From the NCBI GenBank assembly GCA_031279415.1, contig JAITIP010000004.1, positions 1 through 64,000 on the forward strand: 64,000 nt of DNA, written 5' to 3'. The position numbers were made by a program, and so were the translations under genes. How positions within the stretch are numbered: the stretch's first letter is position 1; every line of letters starts with the position of its first letter. Below the pieces are notes generated by a model. The model saw only the letters and a program-made list of their open reading frames with translations, was not told the DNA's origin and did not search any database. The stretch is from Candidatus Endomicrobium procryptotermitis. Lineage in GTDB: Bacteria > Elusimicrobiota > Endomicrobiia > Endomicrobiales > Endomicrobiaceae. Below are positions 44,421 to 51,923 of the stretch, one piece after another.

Positions 44421-44852
44421 ATGAATCCGAATGAAATTAAAGATTTTTTAAAGTCTATACATGATACAGACATCGAAGAAATGCACTTTGAAAGCGGTGA
44501 AAATTCTTTATATTTTAAAAAGAATTATATCGAAGCGATCATGCCGGCGGCTGCTGTAAAAATAAAAGAGGAGCCGCTAAAAGAAAAACCTACTGTGCCG
44601 AAATCAACCATAACAGCTATCAAATCGACTATGGTGGGAACTTTTGCAAGTGCTCAAAACAACGACAAACCGCCGTTTGTCATGGAAGGTGACAGCGTAA
44701 AGCCGGGACAAAAAATCGGCCAGATTGAAGCGATGAAAATTATAAAAGATGTCAACTCGCACCTAAGCGGGAAAATAGTAAAAATCAGCGTTTTAAATGG
44801 TCAGTCGATCGAATACGGGCAGGAATTGTTTCTTATAGATACGAGCAAATAA
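44421..44852 (+). CDS. accB: Acetyl-CoA carboxylase biotin carboxyl carrier protein
   Basis: A 143-residue BCCP. The biotinyl domain at the C-terminus has the Lys of EAMKIIKDV, which carries biotin, and is preceded by a Pro/Lys/Ala linker. The N-terminal part is IKDFLKSIHDTDIEEMHFES. The thumb-like insertion seen in E. coli AccB is reduced. ATG 44421 fits AGAGG upstream; a GTG at 44415 is less likely. Carries carboxyl groups for malonyl-CoA in fatty-acid synthesis. Confidence 0.95.
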   Translation: MNPNEIKDFLKSIHDTDIEEMHFESGENSLYFKKNYIEAIMPAAAVKIKEEPLKEKPTVPKSTITAIKSTMVGTFASAQNNDKPPFVMEGDSVKPGQKIGQIEAMKIIKDVNSHLSGKIVKISVLNGQSIEYGQELFLIDTSK

Positions 44853-44891
44853 ATTTAGAATTTGGGAAAATTTTTTCTCAGGAGATAATTG

Positions 44892-46241
44892 ATGTTCAAG
44901 AAAGTTTTGATAGCGAACAGAGGCGAAATCGCTTGCAGAATAATAAGAGCGTGTAGGGAACTCGGCGTTAAAACGGTAGCGATACATTCTGAAGCAGATA
45001 AAGAAAATATGCATGTAAAACTTGCCGACCAGTCCATATGCATAGGGCCCGCCTCTTCATCGGAAAGTTATCTTAATATCCCGAGCATCATTGCCGCTGC
45101 GGAAATTTCAGGAGCGGACGCCATACATCCGGGATATGGATTTCTTGCTGAAAATACTTATTTTGCTGAAGTCTGTGAAGCGTGTGGAATAAAATTTGTA
45201 GGTCCTAAAAAAGAGTCCATTGAAAAAATGGGCGATAAAATTGCCGCGATTGATCTTATGAAAAAAGCCGGCGTTCCAGTTGTTCCAGGTTCAGGCGTTC
45301 CTGTAAATGCAGACGACCCCAAAGTTGCAGCGCTTGCCAAAAAAATAGGTTATCCCGTAATCATAAAAGCGACTGCCGGCGGTGGTGGAAAAGGTATGAG
45401 AATAGTCGTCTCAGAAGAAACTTTGAAAAATTCCATAATTATGGCTCAGGAAGAAGCAAAAAGAGCGTTCGGCAATCCCGACGTTTATATGGAAAAATAT
45501 ATTGAAGAGCCTCATCACATAGAATTTCAGATTTTGGGCGATTCTTATGGAAAGGTATGCTATTTGCCGGAAAGAGATTGTTCGATTCAAAGAAGACATC
45601 AAAAATTGGTTGAAGAAAGTCCTTCTCCTTTTGTCGATGACGTTTTAAGAAAAAAAATGGGCAAAGCCGCTAAAAATGCAGCCGCTGCCGTCAATTATAT
45701 TACAGTCGGCACGGTCGAATTTCTTGTAGATAAAAAGAAAAACTTTTATTTTATGGAAATGAATACAAGAATACAGGTTGAACATCCCGTAACAGAAATG
45801 ATAACCGCAATAGATATTGTCAAAGAGCAGATAAAACTTGCAGCAGGAGAAAAACTTTCTTTCAATTCGGAAAAAGTAAAAATATTGGGGCATGCCATAG
45901 AGTGCAGAATAAATGCGGAAGATCCAGATAAAGATTTTATACCTTCTCCCGGTACTATAGGAAGGCTTTATCTTCCTGGCGGTCCCGGAATAAGGTTGGA
46001 TACGCATGTTTATTCAGGTTATACGATACCTCCATTTTATGACAGTCTTATAGCAAAAATCATAGCACAGGGAGCGGACAGGGAAGAAGCGATTATGAGG
46101 ATGCAAAGAGCATTGAAAGAAGTTGAAATCGAAGGGATAAAAAATACTTCGACGCTTCATTATAAAATTATGGCAAACGAGAAGTTTCGTAAAGGCGGAG
46201 TGGCAACTGATTTTCTGCCGAAATATATTTTTGGCAGGTGA
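44892..46241 (+). CDS. accC: Acetyl-CoA carboxylase biotin carboxylase subunit
   Basis: A 449-residue ATP-grasp biotin carboxylase. Seen: VLIANRGEIACRIIRA, AIHPGYGFLAENTYFAE, KMGDKIAAIDLMKKAGVP, the Gly-rich ATP loop ATAGGGGKGMRI, ERDCSIQRRHQKLVEESPSP and MEMNTRIQVEHPVTEMITAIDIV. Complete and intact. It carboxylates AccB-biotin with bicarbonate and ATP. ATG 44892 with AGGAG upstream. Thirty-nine bases after accB, followed by a terminator. Confidence 0.98.
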   Translation: MFKKVLIANRGEIACRIIRACRELGVKTVAIHSEADKENMHVKLADQSICIGPASSSESYLNIPSIIAAAEISGADAIHPGYGFLAENTYFAEVCEACGIKFVGPKKESIEKMGDKIAAIDLMKKAGVPVVPGSGVPVNADDPKVAALAKKIGYPVIIKATAGGGGKGMRIVVSEETLKNSIIMAQEEAKRAFGNPDVYMEKYIEEPHHIEFQILGDSYGKVCYLPERDCSIQRRHQKLVEESPSPFVDDVLRKKMGKAAKNAAAAVNYITVGTVEFLVDKKKNFYFMEMNTRIQVEHPVTEMITAIDIVKEQIKLAAGEKLSFNSEKVKILGHAIECRINAEDPDKDFIPSPGTIGRLYLPGGPGIRLDTHVYSGYTIPPFYDSLIAKIIAQGADREEAIMRMQRALKEVEIEGIKNTSTLHYKIMANEKFRKGGVATDFLPKYIFGR

Positions 46242-46279
46242 AAAATGGCGGTATGTTTTAATTATTGCATAATTTAAAA

Positions 46280-46309
46280 AAAGCCCGCTTTGTATGTCAA
46301 GAGGGCTTT
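46280..46309 (+). terminator. Rho-independent terminator after accC
   Basis: Arms 46280-46290 and 46299-46309 pair over 11 bases with one mismatch, 8-base loop, followed by a T-rich tract. Ends the pepP-efp-accB-accC unit. Confidence 0.75.
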
Positions 46310-46336
46310 AATATTTTTTATCGTTGAAAAGAAAAA

Positions 46337-46924
46337 ATGAGAACAAAAGAAATTATTCAAAAACTTATCTCCGAAAGCATTGAAACAAAACAAAAAATGC
46401 TCGATTTGAAGCATGTAGATTATATTCGGGCTGTGTCGGATAAAATTGTCGAAGCTTATAAAAACAATAAAAAAACCATAATCTGCGGTAATGGCGGATC
46501 AGCTTCAGACGCTCTTCATTTTGCAGCTGAAATGGTGTGCAGGTTTGAAAAAAACAGGGCTGCTATAGCATCAATCGCTTTGTCTGAAAATGTTTCCACT
46601 ATAACTGCAATCGGAAACGATTTCGGATATGACCAGGTTTTTTCAAGACAGCTTGAAGCTTTCGCTGCACCGGGAGATATTTTTATCGCTATTTCAACCA
46701 GCGGAAATTCGCCGAATGTCATAAAAGCCGTAGAGTCGGCAAAAAAAATGAAGATATTTACGATAGGCATGACCAATGAAAACGGTGGAAAGATGAAATC
46801 TATGTGCGATTTATGTTACTGTGCGCCATCAAAAGTTACTGCAAGATCTCAGGAATGTCATATACTATTGATACATATAATTGCAAAACTGGTGGAAGAA
46901 AAAGTTTTTGTATATAAAAAATAA
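46337..46924 (+). CDS. gmhA: Sedoheptulose-7-phosphate isomerase
   Basis: A 195-residue SIS-domain enzyme making D-glycero-D-manno-heptose 7-phosphate, the first step to the heptose of LPS inner core. Seen: ICGNGGSASDALHFAAEM, IALSENVSTITAIGNDFGYDQVFSRQL and ISTSGNSPNVIKA, plus the C-terminal QECHILLIHIIAKLVE with the metal/active-site His. The adjacent adenylyltransferase supports the pathway. Indicates heptose-containing envelope glycans and hence a diderm cell. Confidence 0.95.
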   Translation: MRTKEIIQKLISESIETKQKMLDLKHVDYIRAVSDKIVEAYKNNKKTIICGNGGSASDALHFAAEMVCRFEKNRAAIASIALSENVSTITAIGNDFGYDQVFSRQLEAFAAPGDIFIAISTSGNSPNVIKAVESAKKMKIFTIGMTNENGGKMKSMCDLCYCAPSKVTARSQECHILLIHIIAKLVEEKVFVYKK

Positions 46925-46932
46925 GGTTGAAA

Positions 46933-47433
46933 ATGAAAAAAAAAGCAAAAATTATAAAACGCGCACATACAGTAGAAGAAATTCGAAAAGAAGCTGCAGA
47001 ACTTAAAAAACAGGGTAAAAAAATCGTTTTTACAAATGGCTGTTTCGATTTGGTGCATTTGGGACATACAAGTCTTTTTGAAAAAGCTAAAACTTTGGGA
47101 GACGTTTTAATTGTCGCTATAAATTCCGACAAATCTCTTGCAAAACTTAAAGGATCTAAAAGGCCGCTGGTATGCGAAAAAGACAGAGCAAAACTGCTGC
47201 TTGCGTTAAAGCCGGTAGATTATGTAGTAGTTTTCAGCGAAGACACTCCGAAAGAAATTTTGAACAAACTTAAGCCTGACATTTTGGTAAAAGGCGGGGA
47301 CTATAAACTTGAAAATATTGCAGGCAGAGAGTACGCTAAAAAAGTGTACCGTTACCCTCTTGTCAAAGGTAAATCAACTACAAATTTAATTAATTTAATA
47401 GTGAAAAGGTATGGAGGCAAGCCGCAAGATTAA
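46933..47433 (+). CDS. rfaE2: D-glycero-beta-D-manno-heptose 1-phosphate adenylyltransferase
   Basis: About 166 residues, the cytidylyltransferase-like C-terminal module of HldE as a separate protein. Seen: FTNGCFDLVHLGHTSLFEKA with the HxGH motif, VAINSDKSLAKLKGSKRPL and ILVKGGDYKLENIAGREY. It activates heptose-1-phosphate as ADP-heptose. Start at ATG 46933 (AAGG upstream) rather than the TTG at 46927. The kinase module (HldE N-terminus) and GmhB are not in the window. Confidence 0.93.
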   Translation: MKKKAKIIKRAHTVEEIRKEAAELKKQGKKIVFTNGCFDLVHLGHTSLFEKAKTLGDVLIVAINSDKSLAKLKGSKRPLVCEKDRAKLLLALKPVDYVVVFSEDTPKEILNKLKPDILVKGGDYKLENIAGREYAKKVYRYPLVKGKSTTNLINLIVKRYGGKPQD

Positions 47434-47646
47434 AAGATGAAACTTATCATAACGGCAGAAAATTGGCAAAGTAAAAGTCGTAAAAGCAGAAATTGGGCAA
47501 ATGCAGAGAACCTGCAAGTGACCGACTTACATCGGGAGTTCGTTTTTGCAGGATGACATATTTGGGAAAATTTTTTTTGATATGCTTGCTTAAGCGATTT
47601 CAGGTTCTATGCCGTTTCTCAACTTCTAAGTTTCCGCTTTAAAAAA
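47434..47646. other. Intergenic gap with a weak dyad
   Basis: No gene seen. CCTGCAA (47511-47517) and TTGCAGG (47546-47552) are exact inverted arms around 28 bases. A loosely similar CCTGC...GCAGG pair lies at 33203-33236 in another gap. No T-run follows, so it is not a clear terminator. Confidence 0.3.
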
Positions 47647-48066
47647 ATGAAAAAAGAACAGAATTCTTCTTTAAGAATAATTGATGCAAATTTGAATCGC
47701 TGCCGTGAGGGGTTAAGAGTTGTTGAAGATACTTTGCGGTATGCATTAAACGACGCGGTTTTATATAAAAAAATACGACTAATACGCCATAATGCCGATA
47801 AAATTTTAAGAAATGATTACGGCGGTTTGATAATTGAACGCGACACAATTACGGATTACGGAAGAGTTATGCCCGAAACTGTTAAAAAAAAACTGTCCGC
47901 AATAATAATCGCAAATTTTAAAAGAGCGCAGGAATCTTTAAGAGTGCTTGAAGAGTATTCAAAAACGATATTTCCCGAAGCGTCCCATTTATTTAAAAGA
48001 CAAAGATATGCCATATACGACTGTGAAAAATCTGTTTATTTAAAATATAAAAAATTTTTTGGATAA
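47647..48066 (+). CDS. thiD2: Stand-alone ThiD2-domain protein (ThiE N-terminal type)
   Basis: A 139-residue protein with the ThiD2 signature: RIIDANLNRCREGLRVVEDTLRY, then KKIRLIRHNADKIL and ANFKRAQESLRVLEEYSK. In many bacteria this helical domain is the N-terminal half of a ThiD2-ThiE fusion and is proposed to act as a hydroxymethylpyrimidine phosphate kinase. Here no TIM-barrel ThiE domain follows; the frame ends cleanly at TAA. thiC, which makes HMP-P, lies 4 kb downstream, so a role in the HMP branch of thiamine synthesis is likely. A partner ThiE must be elsewhere if the pathway works. Confidence 0.82.
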   Translation: MKKEQNSSLRIIDANLNRCREGLRVVEDTLRYALNDAVLYKKIRLIRHNADKILRNDYGGLIIERDTITDYGRVMPETVKKKLSAIIIANFKRAQESLRVLEEYSKTIFPEASHLFKRQRYAIYDCEKSVYLKYKKFFG

Positions 48067-48176
48067 AATTTCATAATAAACAAAAAACTGCCATATACGA
48101 TTTCCTGCACAGTGTCAAATGTCAGGAAAGTTGAATCAGAATCTTATTATAGAGCAGAATTTGTTAAGGTGAAAAA

Positions 48177-48524
48177 ATGTTTAATGGAATCTTTTTAAAA
48201 ATGTCGGATAAACCGCGGACACAGGCTGGTATATTTGCGGCTTTTTTCGGCATCTTTTTATTTGTTTTTTTCATATTTTCGACAGCCTTTATCGTAATTC
48301 ATTCCAATCATGAACATGACACTGACGGACATAACGGCAGCTGTGCCGCATGCGAATATATTTTGACCGCGACGGCAAATGTTTTTAAACAGTTTCACCA
48401 GCCTTCAGTCATTTGTGCATTTATTTTTGCCTGCCTATTTTTTGCTCCATACATTTTAAAACACATTTCTTTTCAACAAATCTTTCATACTCCTGTCACT
48501 TTAAAAGTCAGATTAAACGATTGA
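48177..48524 (+). CDS. Small membrane protein with His/Cys loop, next to zinc transporter genes
   Basis: A 115-residue protein with two transmembrane segments (about residues 18-42, AGIFAAFFGIFLFVFFIFST, and 78-98, VICAFIFACLFFAPYI). Between them is a metal-binding-like loop HSNHEHDTDGHNGSCAAC. Such loops are common in proteins that accompany zinc or other metal transporters. AAGGTG precedes the ATG. It lies upstream of znuA on the same strand and is likely co-transcribed. The exact family is not recognised; a sensing or metal-buffering role is inferred from composition and context. Confidence 0.78.
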   Translation: MFNGIFLKMSDKPRTQAGIFAAFFGIFLFVFFIFSTAFIVIHSNHEHDTDGHNGSCAACEYILTATANVFKQFHQPSVICAFIFACLFFAPYILKHISFQQIFHTPVTLKVRLND

Positions 48525-48603
48525 AAAAATCTCCGTAATTTTTGTTTTTTCAAATGGTATTTTTATGCCGTTTACAAATTTTTATTTTAATACGGAGATA
48601 ATC

Positions 48604-49560
48604 ATGAAATATTTTATACTTTTTTGTGCCGTACTTTTTATGCTTGGCACAGGTTTGTTCAGCTGTAAAAAGAATTCTGATAAAAATGTCAATTCTGACA
48701 AAATCAATGTCACAACGGTTATTTTTGCTCCTTATGATTTTGCGCGTCAAATAGCGGGCGATAAAGCAAACGTAAGTATGCTTTTGCCGCCGGCCTCCGA
48801 AAGCCATTCTTTTGAGCCTTCTCCTAAAGATATTATCAAAATTCAAAACAGCAGCGTTTTTATATATGTCGGCGGTGAATCAGACGAATGGGTCAGCGGA
48901 ATTTTAGAGTCCATAGATACAAGCAAAATGAAAATCATCACGCTTATTGACTGCGTAGATAAGTTTGAAGAAGAAATAGTCGAAGGCATGCAGGAAGAGG
49001 AAGAAAAAGAAGAAGGCGGAGAAGAAGAAGCTGAATATGATGAACACGTGTGGACTTCCCCAAAAAACGTGAAACTCATAGTTCAAAAAATAGCAAGTGC
49101 ACTTTCTGAAGCAGATCCAGCAAACGCCGCTTACTACAATCAAAACGCTGAAAAATATATCAGTGAACTGGATTTACTTGACGGCGAATTCCAAAATGTC
49201 GTAAATAAAGCAAAACGTAAAACAATAGTTTTTGCCGATAGATTTCCTTTCAGATATTTCACAGAGGCTTATGGGCTTCAATATTTTGCAGCTTTTCCGG
49301 GATGTTCAACTGAAACTGAAGCAAGTGCGGCTACTATAAAATTTCTTATAGATAAAATAAAAGCTGAAAAGATCCCCGTAGTATTTCACATAGAACTTTC
49401 AAACGAGAAAATGGCAAATGCCATTTTAGAAGCGACTGGAGCAAAAAGTATGCTTTTGCACAGCGCACACAATATTTCAAAAGTGGATTTTGAAAAAGGA
49501 ACGACATATCTAGATTTGATGAAACAAAATGTTTTAAATCTCAAGGAGGCGCTGGAATAA
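48604..49560 (+). CDS. znuA: Zinc/manganese-type ABC transporter substrate-binding lipoprotein
   Basis: About 318 residues from ATG 48604. The N-terminus is a lipoprotein signal (FCAVLFMLGTGLFSC, lipobox Cys). Cluster A-I binding protein features: AGDKANVSMLLPPASESHSFEPS (a metal-ligand His), YDEHVWTSPKNVKLIV (second His in the HxW motif), and FHIELSNEKMANAILEATG. Between them is a Glu-rich loop (EEEEKEEGGEEEAEYDEH) at the position where ZnuA normally has a His-rich metal-scavenging loop. It delivers metal to the ZnuB permease. The frame runs upstream to 48565 but the lipoprotein start is at 48604. Confidence 0.92.
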   Translation: MKYFILFCAVLFMLGTGLFSCKKNSDKNVNSDKINVTTVIFAPYDFARQIAGDKANVSMLLPPASESHSFEPSPKDIIKIQNSSVFIYVGGESDEWVSGILESIDTSKMKIITLIDCVDKFEEEIVEGMQEEEEKEEGGEEEAEYDEHVWTSPKNVKLIVQKIASALSEADPANAAYYNQNAEKYISELDLLDGEFQNVVNKAKRKTIVFADRFPFRYFTEAYGLQYFAAFPGCSTETEASAATIKFLIDKIKAEKIPVVFHIELSNEKMANAILEATGAKSMLLHSAHNISKVDFEKGTTYLDLMKQNVLNLKEALE

Positions 49561-49561
49561 A

Positions 49562-50305
49562 ATGTCTCTTATAGTTTGTAAAAATGTTTCTTTCGGATAT
49601 GAAGGAAATAGCATAGTCGGCGGAATTAATTTTGAAGTAAACGCCGGCGATTATTTGTGCATCATTGGCAAAAATGGTTCTGGAAAAAGTACACTTATCA
49701 AAGGACTGCTCGGACTTAAAAAAGCTGACATCGGCAGTGTGTCGTTTTCAAAAGAGCTTTACCGAAACCAGACGGGCTATCTGCCGCAACAGATGGCAGC
49801 GCAAAAAGATTTCCCGGCCAGCGCATATGAAGTCGTAGTTTCAGGACGGCTTGGATTGTGCGGGTTTTTGCCATTTTATTCGCATAAAGATAAAGAAGTG
49901 GCACTGGAAAATATGAAACGGCTGGATATTTTTGATTTGCGTGATAAATGTTATGCACAACTGTCAGGGGGCCAGCAGCGCAGAGTACTGCTGGCCCGTG
50001 CGCTGTGTACCGACGGCAAACTTTTATTGCTAGATGAACCGGCTTGCGGACTTGATGCTGTTGTCACTCAGGAAATGTACGATTTAATAAAAATGTTGAA
50101 CCGCAGCAGAAAAATCGCAATCATAATGGTATCGCATGATATAAGCGAGGTGCTAAAATATGCGAGCCATATTCTACATTTAAAAAAATGTCAGGCTTTA
50201 CAAAATTTAAACTGTCAAAATGTTCAGGCTTTTTTTGGGAAAATTCAGGAATATGTAAAATCGCCGGCCGCGGCGGATTTTATTGGAGGAAAAATATATG
50301 ATTGA
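49562..50305 (+). CDS. znuC: Zinc/manganese ABC transporter ATP-binding protein
   Basis: A 247-residue ABC ATPase. Walker A IIGKNGSGKSTLIKGLLG, Q-loop GYLPQQ, signature LSGGQQRRVLLARAL, Walker B LLLLDEPACGLD and switch His IMVSHDISE are all intact. It begins one base after znuA. The last 8 bases overlap the permease start. Energises metal uptake across the inner membrane. Confidence 0.95.
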   Translation: MSLIVCKNVSFGYEGNSIVGGINFEVNAGDYLCIIGKNGSGKSTLIKGLLGLKKADIGSVSFSKELYRNQTGYLPQQMAAQKDFPASAYEVVVSGRLGLCGFLPFYSHKDKEVALENMKRLDIFDLRDKCYAQLSGGQQRRVLLARALCTDGKLLLLDEPACGLDAVVTQEMYDLIKMLNRSRKIAIIMVSHDISEVLKYASHILHLKKCQALQNLNCQNVQAFFGKIQEYVKSPAAADFIGGKIYD

Positions 50306-51152
50306 TATTTTAAGTGAAATGTTTTCATATGCTTTTCTTGTCCGCGCAATGATAGTCGGGCTGCTTATTTCGCTTTGTTCTTCGTTACTTGGAGTAAGCC
50401 TTGTTTTGAAACGATACTCTATGATAGGCGACGGGCTTTCACATGTAGGTTTCGGAGCACTTGCTGTTGCGGCCGCATTAAACGCCGCTCCGTTAAGCAT
50501 TGCGATTCCTGCAGTGGTGGCTGCGGCTTTTATTTTGCTGTACATAAGTGAAAATGCAAAAATTAAAGGAGATGCCGCAATTGCGCTTATTTCTACAAGT
50601 TCTCTTGCAATCGGCGTGGCGGTAGTTTCACTGACTACGGGAATGAATACCGATGTTTGCAATTACATGTTCGGCAGCATTCTTGCCATGAGCAAAAGCG
50701 ACGTGAATTTAAGCGTGGCTTTGTCTGTCTGTTCACTTGTTTTATTTATCGCATTCTACAATAAAATATTTGCCGTGACTTTTGACGAAACTTTCGCACG
50801 TGCCATCGGCGTTAAGGCGGGCATTTACAATATGTTAATAGCTTTTCTGACGGCAATTACCATTGCACTCGGCATGAGAATGATGGGAGCGCTTCTGATT
50901 TCAAGTCTTATTATTTTTCCATCTCTTACCGCTATGCGCGTATTTAAAACGTTTAAAAGTGTGACAATATGTTCAGCTTTTACTTCTGTTATATGTTTCA
51001 TTGCCGGAATTATATGCTCATATCTTTATGCAACGCCTGCTGGAGCAAGCGTTGTCATAATAAATATTGTGGCTTTTATATTGTTTTCTTTTATAGGTTT
51101 TGCCCGCGGCAGTGCAAGATTGAAAGTATTTTTTAAAAGAGGAAAAATATGA
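50298..51152 (+). CDS. znuB: Zinc/manganese ABC transporter permease
   Basis: A 284-residue ABC-3 family permease with about eight transmembrane helices. LGVSLVLKRYSMIGDGLSHVGFGALAVA is the conserved EAA-like loop region (quoted in parts: VLKRYSMIGDGLSHVGFG), and RMMGALLISSLIIFPSLTAM matches the family. ATG 50298 has a GGAGG site. It forms the channel with the ATPase and binding protein to its left. Four-base overlap (ATGA) with the next gene. Confidence 0.94.
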   Translation: MIDILSEMFSYAFLVRAMIVGLLISLCSSLLGVSLVLKRYSMIGDGLSHVGFGALAVAAALNAAPLSIAIPAVVAAAFILLYISENAKIKGDAAIALISTSSLAIGVAVVSLTTGMNTDVCNYMFGSILAMSKSDVNLSVALSVCSLVLFIAFYNKIFAVTFDETFARAIGVKAGIYNMLIAFLTAITIALGMRMMGALLISSLIIFPSLTAMRVFKTFKSVTICSAFTSVICFIAGIICSYLYATPAGASVVIINIVAFILFSFIGFARGSARLKVFFKRGKI

Positions 51153-51592
51153 AAATTTTGACACTTTTTACGGTATTTTTTGCCGCAGCTTTTTTTTATA
51201 GTTCTTCAGTTAATATGGCAATTGCCGGCAAAGAAGTAATAATAGAGATAAAAGAAAGATTTTTCATAGCTCAGACAAACGAAATATATTTAAACGCGCA
51301 AGATTATATAGGTAAGACCGTTAAGTACGAGGGAATTTTTAACGTATATGAATCCGATATAAATGGCAAAAAACGTTATTTTGTCATAAGATATGGACCA
51401 GGTTGCTGTATCTTTGACGCAACCGCCGGTTTTGAAGTGTATTGGAATAAACAGTATCCTAACCAAAACGATTGGGTTGAAGTCGTAGGAGTTGTGGAAG
51501 AGTATGATGAAAAAGGCATAAAATATTTGCGGTTGGCTTTAAATTCTCTTACCGTACTTCAAAAACGTGGTAAAGAAACGGTTACCCGCTGA
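51149..51592 (+). CDS. Exported protein, DUF1980-like, coupled to the metal transporter
   Basis: A 147-residue protein with a signal peptide or anchor (LTLFTVFFAAAFFYSSSVNMAIAG). The mature part has LNAQDYIGKTVKYEGIF, RYFVIRYGPGCCIFDATAGF with a CC pair, and NDWVEVVGVVEEYDEKG. This strand pattern resembles the C-terminal OB-like domain of DUF1980/YcgQ proteins, which often sit beside metal transport genes; the similarity is judged by eye. The ATGA overlap with znuB ties it to the transporter. It may bind metal in the periplasm. Confidence 0.75.
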   Translation: MKILTLFTVFFAAAFFYSSSVNMAIAGKEVIIEIKERFFIAQTNEIYLNAQDYIGKTVKYEGIFNVYESDINGKKRYFVIRYGPGCCIFDATAGFEVYWNKQYPNQNDWVEVVGVVEEYDEKGIKYLRLALNSLTVLQKRGKETVTR

Positions 51593-51802
51593 TAACATAT
51601 AATATAAGTAATTTTTATTTTTCCCCCTTTGTTTTCAATTTTTTAACTGCATTTCTACCTCATGGTAATGTTTAATAAATTTTCGCAAAATGCTATTATT
51701 TTAACGTTCAAAAGTCCGTATAATAATCAAAAAACTATGAAGTTTGTACCGAACATTTGACAGATCTTTTTTTATATGGAATAAACTGAAATAATAAAAT
51801 TA
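51593..51802. other. Intergenic stretch before thiC, no riboswitch seen
   Basis: AT-rich sequence without a gene. No conserved TPP-riboswitch segments (CUGAGA, ACCUGAuc) were found here or up to the thiC ATG, although thiC is a common target. Confidence 0.45.
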
Positions 51803-51923
51803 ATGGAAGTTATAACAAAAATATTTAGGCTTATATAATAAAGACGGCAAACTGTTGAGCGCAATTCCAGATAAACCTAAAAGTAAATATCAAAAATACG
51901 CTGCAAGAGGACATAAAAAATGA
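51803..51923 (+). pseudogene. Frameshifted short frame overlapping the thiC start
   Basis: An ATG at 51803 starts MEVITK and soon stops. In the next frame the sequence reads KYLGLYNKDGKLLSAIPDKP and on to KYAARGHKK, ending at a TGA (51921-51923) that overlaps the thiC ATG as ATGA. Removing one base from the A-run near 51816 would join them into one 40-residue product. It could be a decayed gene end or a translated leader coupled to thiC. Confidence 0.35.

Noticed and set aside
51593-51920. TPP riboswitch before thiC
   Set aside because: Looked for the conserved CUGAGA and ACCUGAuc segments and a matching stem; not present.
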